NCBI GenBank assembly: GCA_014529385.2
Contig: CM043953.1
Location: 113,399,549 to 113,463,548, forward strand
Length of the DNA stretch: 64,000 bases
Direction: 5' to 3'
Source: Adiantum capillus-veneris
Taxonomy: Eukaryota; Streptophyta; Polypodiopsida; Polypodiales; Pteridaceae
The position numbers were made by a program, and so were the translations under genes. This document shows positions 1-10,718 of the stretch, piece after piece; position 1 is the first letter of the stretch, and every line of letters begins with the position of its first letter. The notes beneath the pieces were generated by a model that saw only the letters and a program-made list of their open reading frames with translations, ran no database searches and was not told where the DNA came from.

Positions 1-55
1 TGGAGTTTATAAAATTGGTGTTTCCACAATACTAATTCCCTCATTATTGAATCAG

Positions 56-1055
56 GTTTTGATTACTGAGGAGGAGTCAAAAAGGAAGAACCAGGGATTG
101 TTACAGTACTCAGCTCCATATGCAATGGTGGGAACAGGTGATTTACCTCTTGACCAGAAAATGGGATCTGATATGCAGTCAGCAGATTTAGAGGAAGGTG
201 AGTTAGACTGTACGCGCAATCCTGGTCCACCAGCAGTAGTGTCTAGCTATGGTAGCCATTCCTTTGATGTTCATCCTCAGACACCAGGTGCTGCACCAGC
301 CAGACATTTCAACCATCAACAGCTGAATAAGGTACAAAGCTATGTTTCTGTTTATTGATGCCTGCAATTTGTGAGGTGTGTTTAGGAAGCATCACTGCAG
401 ATTATTCTTTATGAATCACAATTTGCGTCTACAAATAATGAACCATTTCATCTTGAAAGCCTACAATACTATCTAAAATCCTAGTTCAATCATCGAGGGA
501 GAACGAACCTTCCTGTAAAGACTCGCAACAAAAGAAAAATTTGGAGGTATTCGCAACATTAACAAGGGGTAAAAAAAGAGGTTATTTTGGGATTTTTTTT
601 GGAAAATATGAGGAGTTATTAAAATTTGAGGGGTGTTTTTGGAATTTCCACAGATTTCAGGGTCATTTTGGAATTTTCCCAAAAAATTTTTATGAATGTC
701 GTTTCGTCACTCGTTCTGGACACTTCACGTTTGGCATGGATGTTTGATGACAATAATTGTCTGCAATTTAATGTAACGTTTACAAATCATCCAATATTGC
801 GGAGAAATGGCACAATCGGCAAGGTGATTGGATAGTATCCTCTAGGTTGAGGATTCAAACACTGCTGCGGCAATCCCTATTGATGCTAATTGGGCAGGAA
901 GTGGTGTGTGTGCGCACACACATAAGACTATATCAAGAAAAAGGAAAGACAAGACTGCAGTATGAAGCTAAGTTTTTGATTAGGTGCATTTGTAACATTT
1001 CAGCCATGAGGTTATACAGAGCGACTGCGAGGACGACTTCTTTTCACACGGATGA
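56..1055 (+). CDS. 3' end of an unrecognised plant gene (two terminal exons)
   Basis: Probable exon 56-331 is open throughout and is bounded by an AG acceptor (ATCAG, ending at 55) and a GT donor (AAG|GTAC at 331/332). It encodes 92 residues rich in acidic and Pro/Ser/His residues, including the stretch EEGELDC; I recognise no domain. Both ends are phase 0. A fitting last exon starts at 1011 (CATGAG|GTT) and adds 14 acidic residues ending DDFFSHG before TGA at 1053-1055. An alternative acceptor at 1003 would stop almost at once. A donor-like GGAAG|GTGAGT near 1087 and an acceptor near 1200 suggest a further intron in the 3' UTR. The start lies left of the window. The exon structure is inferred from splice signals only. 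Confidence 0.4.
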
Positions 1056-2706
1056 AAGGAAACATCTTCATCTCTCAATCAAGGAAGGTGAGTTCTTGTT
1101 ACTTTTATGTTGTTGCATGTTAGGTTTGGCTTTATTGCTGAAGGTATAGTATTCTTATTCTTTGCATTGGCGATGATGCTAACAGCTTGTGATTGGTTTA
1201 GGTACAGCTTCATGATGTACGGGCCATCTAGCACGCACGGTCGTATGGCCACGAGCAAGCGGGAACGCTTATTTCCCAAATGCGGAAGATCTACAAACAC
1301 TCATTGAAGGATGGCTATGCTGTCCTTAAGACTCCAATTTGCAAAGGATTTTTACTTCGGAGCCTTGGTAGTTCACACAGATGTATCATAGTGTTGGATT
1401 CATTTTCTAGATGTTTAACTGTTAGCTAACTTACACATTTTTGAGGCTTTTTTTCCCCTACACCTGTCCTTGTAAACTGATAGGAAGTACATGCATGAAG
1501 TCGGGTTTCGTATCCATTGCATTGCTTCGTTTGCTTTACTATTTGCATTCTTTCTTTTTCCTTCAATGATCTGTGTACGTTGCTATTTTTATCAAAAGCC
1601 AAGTGCAAAGCATGTTTCTGTTGTCGGAATCACAGTGAAAGATAGTCACCTTGGGTGGCTCTTGAACTGATAGAAACTTTGAAGAGCCATAGATTAGTGT
1701 AGACGTCATTTTAAGAAAGTTACTCAATGGTGTATCGTTTTGGCTTTCTAAAATAAGCCTTCGAGAAGAAGAGAGTTGGGCATAGATTTGAGATTTTATT
1801 ATTTTCTGTATTGATTGGACTTTCTTCTCATGTGAAACCATTGCAATCTTCTATTGTTTTTAGTTTGTCAATGAGTCCCTTCATTTCAGAGCCTTACATG
1901 ACTCCACTTTCTTTCATTTTATTGTATTAGAATGCCAATGTGAGCCTTTAACCTTGTTTGCTATTTGAAGCATGAGATTGTCCTTGGGCCTGCTCCAAAG
2001 CAAATTGGAGGTCATAAGTTCTTTACATGCAAATCTCCAAAAGGTCCTTTAGTTAGCACAATTTTTGATGCTTTGATAGGAGTTGAGTTTCTCGTAAGAC
2101 TGGGCAAATAAAGAACGAGAGATGTGAAGTCAGAATAATGTTTTGATATTGTGCTACAAGCTCATAGGGTAAATGTCCCACATTAAGGACATTGAGATTG
2201 GGCTTGCTCAAGTAGAGGTTGTGCTTTGTCACTGAGGCATGGAGTAGCTCATTTGGGAGCTCGGTATCATGCAAAAGAAGCGCGTCGTCTTCCGATGCAG
2301 ATCTTGTAAGTTGCGAAGCATGATTTTGATATTTAGCTCCACAAAACAAAGAGCTTGAAAGTGGACGCAATCCGGGGCAGAAGAAGTACAATTCCACGAG
2401 AGGGCTTGATCTCACAATGTAACGGTCGTGAACGCTTTGTAAGCTGATGAGCTAAGCACTTTCTCATATCGGCTCTTATGTCTATTGGTGCACCAAGTAA
2501 CCTTTTTATTGGGGCACCGACTCTAACTCGAGGCAAATGATTTATAAGATCACAGAGTGGACCTTGGCCACATGGATATAGTGTGCCAAGCTTGGGTTGA
2601 GCAAAACCTTAAAAAATGTCCGACATAGAAAATCCACAAAATTGGACCCTATATGTGCTTAGGAGACTGAAAGGGTGGGCATCTAGAAGGTGCATGTAAA
2701 GCTCTA

Positions 2707-2725
2707 CCCCCCCCCCCCCCCCCCC
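2707..2725. repeat. poly(C) tract
   Basis: Nineteen consecutive C residues in otherwise ordinary sequence. Confidence 0.95.
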
Positions 2726-3432
2726 AAAGCAACAAATATCTTTTGCATTAAATTCTTGACATGTGTAGACTTGCACATTTTTACATTTGTTCCTTTCATA
2801 GCCTTCTTTAGATAAATTGCTCCCACGTATAGTTCCAGAATTATCAAAAACCATCTCAGGTCCCCTAGGTCTTCACATCGACCATCAAGTTGCTCATAAA
2901 AACAAGGAGTCCGCCTAGTTTCTCAACCATCAAGTGGCTCACAAAAACAAGCAGCCTGCCTAGCTTCTCCTTGCCCTTCAATGATACATTTTAACTTGCA
3001 CATGTAACCCACGACATTTTCACATATTTGCTATGGGAGCAATATCTTGGTCCACTTGCTTGGTGTTTTGTTTCATCTCAATCAATCTAAGAAGTTGTGT
3101 TTTCTCTACACCTATTGCTTAAATTCAACATTCTTATTTAATTCAACTTTCATGTTGGAAGAGGAAAAAGCATTTTATCTTTTGCAACAAGAACGGCCAA
3201 CGAAAACACCCGTTTTTATTGGCCAATAAAAACACTTGTTTTTTTCCTTATGGTTGAGTGGGATGTAGACAATTCACTTTGTACATGCACATGAGAAATA
3301 CATTCAAGAACAAAAAATTTGGTATCTTGCCAATAATGGGAGTGTTCCTTGTAAGCCATGCAACCCTTTTCTTACTTTTCACCTCTTTTTTTGTTCATTG
3401 TCTTTGAACTATGTTGTGTTGTTTTAAAAATA

Positions 3433-3434
<2 letters not shown>

Positions 3435-3465
<31 letters not shown>
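3435..3465. repeat. (GA)n microsatellite
   Basis: About fifteen perfect GA units, just upstream of element A. Confidence 0.95.
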
Positions 3466-3468
<3 letters not shown>

Positions 3469-4145
3469 ACGGAACATTCTAAGCGTTGCATAACATGGTA
3501 TAATTTGAGCATGGTGGTAGTCATTGTCCCCTCTGCCTTTCTCATTTCTTTCATGGAGCTACACAGAGCAGTCCACAGAGGCTAGATATCATAGGTATTT
3601 GCTTGGTACCCTCTTTTGAATTCTATTGTTCTAAATGAAAGTAGCTGTAACATTTAATGGCCATAAATAGCATGTAACTTGTGTGTAGCGGAAAATAGCA
3701 TGAACATAGTGAGCATTTCATTAGAATAGGTTCCTAATGAGCATAACAATAGTGCTTGGGTGGAGAGAGAGAGCAACAAAAAGAATAACACCTAGTTAGA
3801 TAGCATGAACAATACTTCAAAAGAGAGAGAAATTAAGCTATTGACAACATTTGAGGACCGGATTTTCATGGAGCCGGTCCCCCCTCCAAAAGGCTTTTCA
3901 TTATGGTTTCTCCCATCAAGAGAGACATTTTACAATACAATTCTGTGTGTTCCTTCAATACTAGCTAGTGCAATGAAGATGGAAGCTTCAAGCACTAAGC
4001 AAAACACTTATAAAACACAACATCAATTCCCCTCACGGTCTCAGACCCAAGACCTCACACACCTTCGAAGATGGTGAGAGCTAGTGGGGTATGAGAGTAG
4101 ATTGAAAGGAAGGAGTAGTCTTACGAGAAAGATGTACATCTCGTC

Positions 4146-4535
4146 ACATAATCACTCATATTAGCATAGCTTAGCTTAGTAATTAGCATGGTAGAGGAGA
4201 TGAGCATGCATTGAAGCTTGGCTCTTGGTTGGATTTGCATCACAAAGCGAAGAGTTGTTGGTATAGGCCTCCCTTCTCACAAGCTTGGAGTAGGTGATAA
4301 GCTTTGCATTAAAGCTTGAGAAGGAGAGAGAGAGAGTCTTACATAATCACTCATATTAGCATAGCTTAGCTTGTTAATTAGCATGGTAGAGGAGATGAGC
4401 ATGCATTGAAGCTTGGCTCTTGGTTGGATTTGCATCACAAAGCCAAGAGTTGTTGGTATAGGCCTCCCTTCTCACAAGCTTGGAGTAGGTGATAAGCTTT
4501 CCATTAAAGCTTGAGAAGGAGAGAGAGAGTCTTCT
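4146..4535. repeat. 195-bp tandem duplication inside the LTR
   Basis: The block starting ACATAATCACTCATATTAGC at 4146 recurs at 4341 with few changes. The right LTR of the same element has the block once (near 20426). The copy therefore arose after insertion or in only one LTR. The junction lies in a GAGAGAG tract. Confidence 0.9.
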
Positions 4536-4632
4536 TGCTTTCACACATGAGTTAGTGTGAGTGTGTATGCGATAATGCTAGCCCTGTCTCTCTCTTGGTC
4601 GACCCCTCTTGCTATTTGCTCTTGCTAGCACC

Positions 4633-4958
4633 TCATTGGACCTCTCCCAGCTTAGCCAATGAAAGTTAAGTAGCATAAGTGATAGCCTTCTGACATGTGT
4701 CCCCCTTTTCCCTTTTGTGAGAGCTTTAGATAATTAATTAATGCAACTAATCTCTCATTGGACCCCTTTGTCTCGTGGCCAGTAGGAATCAGGCAAGCCA
4801 TTGGGCTGCTGAATGCTCATTGGACCCCTTGGGAGACTCTCCAATAGTCTTTCGAAGAGCTTAATCTTTATTGGTTCTTTTATTAATTTTTTTAAAATTT
4901 ATTAAACTAGATTTACTCTAGCCTAATTCTCATTGGTCCACCTCCACGGCCATCCAAT
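4633..4958. promoter_or_regulatory. Cluster of CCAAT/ATTGG boxes in the LTR
   Basis: CATTGG or CCAAT occurs at 4633, 4656, 4756, 4798, 4818, 4841, 4870, 4931 and 4954, several in the context CATTGGACC. The equivalent part of the other LTR (about 20750-21075) keeps most of them. CCAAT is the NF-Y binding core; a promoter or enhancer role is inferred. Confidence 0.5.
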
Positions 4959-5264
4959 AGGATTTGAGTATACCTTGTGGGCATCTGGGCTAGGGAGCTG
5001 ACATGTGTCCCTCATTCCCTTTGTGTAAAGGAGTCTTGTGAGTGTGTGTGTGTTTCTCTCTCATCCCCTACTTGCAAGGCTCACCCCCTCCTTTGTAGGA
5101 GTTTGTGAAGACTTTTTGGTACACACACAAAGTATCCAATTTCCCTAGTGTTTGACCTTTGGACACAACCTTTGAATTTTGGAACCTTAGCATTTTGGAA
5201 GTCCTAATGGGCTGAACCTTAGGGTCTTTAAAGCCCATTGGTGCACCTTGCTCTTTTGTAGATG

Positions 5265-5297
5265 CCCCCCCGCCCCCCCCCCCCCCCCCCCCCCCCC
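5265..5297. repeat. poly(C) tract
   Basis: Thirty-three positions, all C except one G at 5272, near the end of element A's left LTR. The other LTR has only a short C run there, so the tract expanded in one copy. Confidence 0.95.
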
Positions 5298-5808
5298 TTT
5301 TAATTCCCTATTTTCTCTCTTTTGGATCCCTACTGTGGCCGGTCTGTCAGCTTAACCAATATTCTAGCTTTTTCTTCCCTGGCGCTTCCCCATATTAAAT
5401 GATCAATTCAATATGAGAAAATCATTTAGGAGAATTAGTATTAGTTATTATGACATTACCTCTCTCTTGAAATCATAGTCGTCCTCGACTATGGGGTAGA
5501 GAAGATAAAGCCTATTCATTAGTCCTGTTTCTAGCGGGTAGAGGATCCCTATGTTACCCTACGACATCGTTCCATAATGGATGACTAGTCCATTTGTCGC
5601 TTGAGAGCTTAAGCTGCTGCAAGCATGTCTGCACATTAGTTCTATCAATTTTGCATAGTAGAGTGACAAGCTCTACTTGGTGTTTGGGAGACGTCGTCTT
5701 CGCAAACTTGATCTAAGCATGCATACTACTTCATTTTTGTGCACAATAAAGAAAAAGAGAGTCTTATAAGACCAAAACTTTGTTCATTTTTAACATTGGT
5801 ACATTTGC

Positions 5809-7467
5809 TTACTCTAGGGAAGCATTGTAAGCATTGACAAGGTTTAGGTTATCCTTTAATTGTATACCTTGCATCCATCTAGCATCGTCAAAAGGACAAT
5901 TCTTAAACTTAATAAGATATCGAGGGATAGTCTTACCGCCTCTTGGTACCTTGTCTTCATGTCGGAGAATGGACTCGGGCTGCAGCACCTCTTCTTGGTC
6001 CTCGATCTCCGGTGGGTCTTCAATAGTTGGTTCTTGAGGTGGCTTTGCTTTGTAAGGCTTTAGTAGGCTCACATAGAAAGCATTGTGTATGAGCCAATGG
6101 CTCAGCAACTTGAGTTGATAGGCCATCTCATTGATTGGCCTAAGAATCTGGAAGGGACCATAGTACCTTTTTGCTAACTTAGCATAGTACTTTTGGCGTC
6201 CCGTAGGATTCTTGCCTGTCGTGTACCTTAATCGAGCCTTGGGAAATTTAAGTAAGACCCAATCATTTTCTTTAAAGGCTTGGGCTCTTCTGTGCTTGTC
6301 AGCAGCAACCTTTTGCCTTTGCTGTGAGATAGAGATAGCATCCTTAATCTTTTGGAAAGATTCTTGTAGGTATTGGCTATATTCATCTGCAATGAAGATC
6401 CCGTGTACCTTAAGTAGCAAGGGACTTCCCTCAATTACCTCAAAAGGTGCTTTTCCCGTGGAAGTATGTACATTGTTATTGTAGGCATACTCCACTAAGG
6501 TTAAGTACTTCTCCCATTGGGATCTTTGATCTGCTTCCGTTACATAGGCTTTTAGTACATCAAGAATTGTTAGGTCAGCTATTTCACTTTGGCCATCCGT
6601 TTGCGGGTGATAGGCTGAAGATAAGTTTAGCCTTGTCCCTAAATTCTCAAAGAGACCCTTCTGAAAATTACTGGTCATTCTAGGATCTCTATCCAACACT
6701 ATGGACATTGGCAAGCCATGGTACTTGAAGATTTGTGAAATGAAGAGGGTTGCCATTTGATGGGCTTTGATAGTCTTTTTGATAGGTATAAAATGAGCTT
6801 GTTTACTGAACCTGTCTACTATTGTCCATATTCTCGTATTCCTTGATAGAGTTAGGCAATCCAAATATAAAATCCATGGATGTGCTCTCCCATGGTGAAT
6901 TAGGGATTGGCAAAGGCTGAAGCAATCCAGGTTGCTTCCCTCTATCAAAGTTCGTCTTTTGGCATACCATACATTTAGAAACATACTCTTGTATGTTTGT
7001 TTCATGGTAGGCCTATAGAAATATGTTTCAATCCCTTTTAGGGTAGAATGAATCCCTCTATGCCCCGTATAAGAAGGAGCATGAGATTCATACATTACTT
7101 TCTCACATAGTGAGTTAGTAACACATATTCTATTTCCATAGAGAAGATAACCGTCTTGTAAAGTAAATGGTTCCTCTTTCTTCCCTAATGCAAGGGCTGA
7201 AATCACATCTCTAAAATCGGGATCAATAGCATACTCATCTATCATAGAAAATAGATCATTGTGAGTTGCTATGGAAACCGCATTCACTCTCGGCCATCTT
7301 GAGAGTGCATCGGCTACTTGATTATGCTTGCCAGCAATGTGAGCAATATGAAAATGAAATTGCGAAAGGAAATTTTTCCAACTCATTTGTTTGTTGGAGA
7401 GCTTGGTCTGCGTCATGTAGTACTTATGACTTTGGTGATCCGTTCGCAGAATGAAAGGAGTCCCCAC
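5809..7467 (-). pseudogene. Element A pol, C-terminal part: RNase H end, integrase, chromodomain
   Basis: 552 codons without a stop. In order: the end of RNase H (TDHQSHKYYM, HIAGKHNQVADALSR), the integrase zinc-binding histidines (ESHAPSYTGHRGIHS), the core with the second catalytic Asp region (VLDRDPRMTS) and YHPQTDGQSE, then HNAFYVSLLKPY and a degenerate chromodomain (RYLIKFKNCPFDDARW), which marks it as a chromovirus. Between about 6825 and 7000 the protein reads nonsense; another frame there gives the zinc-finger cysteines (CMVCQK) and the MDFIFGLP motif with the first DDE aspartate. Two compensating frameshifts therefore hide that segment. It is in the same frame as the upstream RT region. 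Confidence 0.85.
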
Positions 7468-7557
7468 TAAATAGTGCTTTCATGAGTCTAAGGCATGTAG
7501 AATTGTGAGGAGTTCCTTTTCATATATGCCTAGAGCTTGCTTAACAGAGTCAAGCCT

Positions 7558-8076
7558 TCAACTTTCATAGGCTATGGCATGTCCTTCTTGGAGCAAAACA
7601 ACTCCAAGGAAATCACCACAAGCATCACATTGGACCTCAAATGGCTTTGAGAGATCCGGTAGTGTAAGCACAGGTTGCGAGGTAAGCTTGCCTTTAAGAT
7701 TTTCAAAAGCATTGTTCTCCTTGACAGACCATGTATACCTAACGTTGTTCTTTGTTAGGTAATGTAATAGTCTTGCAATTTGTGAGAACTTTTCTATGAA
7801 GCGTCTATAGTATGCACACATACCTATAAAGCTTCTTAGTTCATGAAGATTCCTTGGTTTAAGCCATCCTTTTATTACCTCTAACTTTGATGGATCCATT
7901 TGGATGCCATCTTGAGAGATAATGTGACCTAAATACTGAATCTCTTGCAAGAAAAATTCACTTTTCTTTCGATTAACAAAAAGTTTATTCTCTCTTAGAA
8001 CTTGAAATATTACCTGGAGGTGTTGCTTGTGTTCATCTAGTGAATTAGAGTAGATGATAATATCATAAAAGAACAC
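7558..8076 (-). pseudogene. Element A pol, middle part: RT palm end, connection, RNase H start
   Basis: Shows the RT metal-binding box as FFYDIIIYS, where chromoviruses have FFDDILIYS: the first catalytic Asp is Tyr (GAT to TAT). It continues with HLQVIFQVLRENKLFVN, YLGHIIS and the RNase H start (FEVQCDACGDFLGVVL). It ends at TGA (7558-7560), with a second TGA about 75 bases further in the same frame before the integrase part. It is separated from the upstream RT part by an in-frame TAA at 8089-8091. The enzyme could not work as encoded. Confidence 0.85.
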
Positions 8077-8088
8077 TCCAGTAAAGGT

Positions 8089-9037
8089 TTAGTGAGGCCT
8101 GAATAGCTTCTCCATCAAGCGGTTGAATGTGGCTGGTGCATTGGTCAAGCCAAAATACATGACAATATATTCGTAAAGACCAAACGTAGTGCGGAATGCG
8201 ATCTTTACAATGTCTTGATCAACTTTCCTTATTTGATGATAGCCACTTTTTAGGTCAATCATACTGAAGTAGGTGGACCCTTGTAGCTTATCAAATAGGT
8301 CTTCTACTCGTGGAACGGGAAACCTATTTTTTATAGGGATCTTATTTAGTGCTCTATAGTCGACACACATACGATATGTGCCGTCTTTCTTTTGCACTAA
8401 TAACACAGGTGAGCAAAATGGAGATGAGCTAGGCCTAACCATGCCCTTCTCAACTAACTCATGCACTTGCCGCATAATCTCCTCTTGTTGAGCTTGAGAA
8501 ACTCTATAAGGAGGTTTATTAGGCGGTGAACTCCCTGGAAAAAGTTCAATTGAATGGTCATCATTGCCTCGTTTAGGAGGTAGTTTACAAGGGATGTCGT
8601 CAATAAAGACATCTTGAAACCCCTTGAGAAAATTGGATAAGTCTAATTCCTTGTGAGTGTGTATATTTTCTTTTGCTAAAACATTAGGTTCATTTTGAGA
8701 ATCTTTAACAAAAATCATGTACACAAAAATAGAGTTCTTTATTGACTTATTGAAAGCTTGCGTATGTACAATGGGTATGGTGTTACCCATTTGCTTAGCA
8801 TCTATATACATATCTTTTTCCTTGAACCTAAAGTAGATTTTCCTTTCAGGGAATTTAACGTTGGCAACCATGCGATCAAACCATGGTGCCCCTAGGATGA
8901 CATCCTCATGCTTGAGAGGAGAGATAAAGAAGTCCTCTTTGTCCACATAGCTTTGGACATGGAGCCTCAATTTCTCGATTAAGGGAGTGACCGAAGCTTC
9001 TTGCCCCTTGAAAGCACTGTCTGTGGGTAGGACATCT
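8089..9037 (-). pseudogene. Element A pol: protease end and reverse transcriptase fingers/palm
   Basis: Reads minus-strand from the copia B insertion point. It carries the protease tail ([11 protein letters not shown]), then RT motifs [54 protein letters not shown] and [14 protein letters not shown]. The start of the protease lies at 14537-14711; across the insertion and its CATCT duplication the reading frame is continuous. TAA at 8089-8091 interrupts it just before the catalytic FFDD-type box. Confidence 0.85.
9033..9037. repeat. Target-site duplication of copia B (left)
   Basis: CATCT, repeated directly after the element at 14537-14541. Confidence 0.95.
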
Positions 9038-9229
9038 TGTTGGGGTATAAAGCCCAATGTGGTCGCCCAGGTAAGTGGGCGGGCCGCTAGGTATGTACAC
9101 ATATTCTTTTGTTAAAACCTAATAAGAACTCACTATGCTCTACACATTACAGTAGAGCGAGTTCACCATATCGTCGTGCTCTTCTTCTCGCACTCTCTCT
9201 CGCGTCGCACTTCCGCTCGTACTCCTTCA
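9038..9229 (+). repeat. Element B 5' LTR
   Basis: 192 bp, TGTTGGGGTATAAAG to CTCCTTCA, identical to 14345-14536 except one base. Confidence 0.97.
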
Positions 9230-9231
9230 AC

Positions 9232-9245
9232 TGGTATCAGAGCTC
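9232..9245 (+). promoter_or_regulatory. Element B primer binding site
   Basis: TGGTATCAGAGCTC, two bases after the LTR, matches the complement of the 3' end of plant initiator methionine tRNA, the usual copia primer. Confidence 0.9.
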
Positions 9246-10316
9246 AGATCGAGGCTCGGGGCAGCACTGTAGGAGGCTAGAGTCACCAGCTCAGATTGGA
9301 GTGAAATTCGACGGGCGAAGACACGGCCCCAAATCCTGTGGGAAAGCGCGAAGGGCTTGGTGTTCTCAAAATTTCATTCTGAGGTCATCTCGGCCACCGT
9401 TCGGCTTCGACAAAGGTCTGCGTAGGCCATTTTCGACTACGTGGTCTCGGTAGGTGCAGATCCGACTCTGCAAATTTGGGGTTTTCCGCCTACGCCTGCA
9501 GGTGCTGAGGATATTGACACTCCCAGAGTGTTGATTTGTGGCTGTCTACACATTGAAGGACGGCTCACAGTTCTTGGAGGCGTGTCACATACGACACGGG
9601 CGCATCTACACACAGACTATAGGCGACATCCACTAGTTCATCTGGTAGCTTGTGTTTGCTGCTTGATATTCCAGATTTCATCCTGACATTGCAGGTACTT
9701 CCACATGGGATGTATTGTCAGAGATGATGTATGTCTGTTGAGGGTTTGCTGGCTGTGAGTCACGCAGCAAACAACCGCCGCAGCGGTTACATCATACAGT
9801 GGGAAATTTGTGGATGTATGACTTTGTGGGAAGTCTATGTACTGTCAGATTTACTGCAGCCTTTGTTGAGGGTCGAGTGAGGTTTTATTGAGCTGGGGGA
9901 TTCTCGAATGTTGAGATCCTTTTGGTGATACAGGTCTTGGAGCGATCCCTCGAGCACCCTTATATAGGCAGCTAGGATGTATTGACTGTGAGTTAGACAG
10001 TTGGGATTGCATCTTTGCTTTACTGCCGTTGAGGCATTGTCACAGTCTATGCTTACAGGACAGTGAGAGACAGTACAGGTGCAGGACAGGTTTACCCGCA
10101 GCTTACAGTGTCAGAGAGACAGTGTTTTTTGAGCTATTTTTGGTCTGTTTTTTGAGTACACCAGAGCCATTTTACAAAGGAGACTCTGCCGAAATTTATG
10201 CAGAATCTGAAGCTTTCTTGGTTCATTTGACAGGTTGATATTGGTTCAGAGGTCAGTTTACAGGGGAAACTCTGCCGAATTTTTCCCAGGAAAGTAAACC
10301 ACTATGAAGCGTAGCT
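9246..10316 (+). other. Element B untranslated leader
   Basis: About 1.07 kb between primer site and gag ATG. I see no coding signal. It is long for a copia element of this size and presumably holds the packaging and dimerisation signals (inference). Confidence 0.6.
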
Positions 10317-10718
10317 ATGGCTGGATCACAGGATACTGCTCTTTACAATATCAAGAAGCTGGATGGAACCAATTTCCCATTGTGGAAGAAGCAGATTTGG
10401 CACTTGTTGGTACAAAAGAAGCAGATAAAACCTATAAAGCTCAAGGGGATAAAACCAGAAGATATGGACGAAAATGAATGGAGCGAAATGGATGAATTGG
10501 AACTTTCTACCATTATGCTGACTTTGGCAGAAAGCGTTTACATCAATGTAGCAGACAAGATGTCGGCTTATCAAGCATGGTTAAAGCTGAGTGATCTTTA
10601 TGAGAAGCAGAGTGCAGCTTCACAGGTATACTGGTTGAAGAAGCTTGTTGACTTGAAGATGAAAGAAGGGACACCTATGTCCAATCATCTGAATGAATTC
10701 AACACAATCTACAGTTAG
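10317..10718 (+). pseudogene. Element B gag N-terminal part, cut by an in-frame TAG
   Basis: 133 codons starting MAGSQDTALYNIKKLDG, a typical copia Gag N-terminus (LDGTNFPLWKKQIWHLL), then the UBN2-type capsid region (LKLSDLYEKQSAASQVYWLKK). It ends at TAG (10716-10718), directly followed in the same frame by the rest of gag-pol (LSAQGVKF). Related elements have Gln at this position (CAG), so a single C-to-T change explains the stop. The product would be a Gag fragment without the nucleocapsid zinc knuckle. Confidence 0.85.

Larger units (their letters stand above)
1321..3645. other. intergenic stretch without a supported gene
   Basis: I see no credible coding region on either strand. It holds a run of 19 C at 2707-2725 and a (GA)n microsatellite at 3435-3465. 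Short open frames here show no family motif. The last bases directly abut the LTR of gypsy element A. Confidence 0.55.
3646..5349 (-). repeat. Element A 3' LTR (left copy)
   Basis: Matches 19936-21440 over most of its length, starting TGTAACATTTAATGG. Unlike the right copy it carries a 195-bp tandem duplication (units starting 4146 and 4341) and a long poly(C) run near its right end. The distal half holds nine CATTGG/CCAAT pentamers in both orientations (4633-4958). The end at about 5349 (GTCA) is approximate; a pyrimidine-rich stretch at 5368-5381 could be the complement of the polypurine tract. Confidence 0.8.

Noticed and set aside
2053..2536. Two overlapping minus-strand frames of 120 and 67 codons
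   Set aside because: No family motif, no splice context, and composition like the surrounding intergenic sequence.
3805..4077. 90-codon + strand frame, repeated at 20087-20365
   Set aside because: Both copies lie at the same place in the two LTRs of element A; repetition reflects the LTR, and I see no domain or codon evidence for a protein.
8906..9102. Start codons for pol at 9100-9102 (minus)
   Set aside because: The first 20 or so codons are copia B LTR sequence; the real coding frame continues from 14537.
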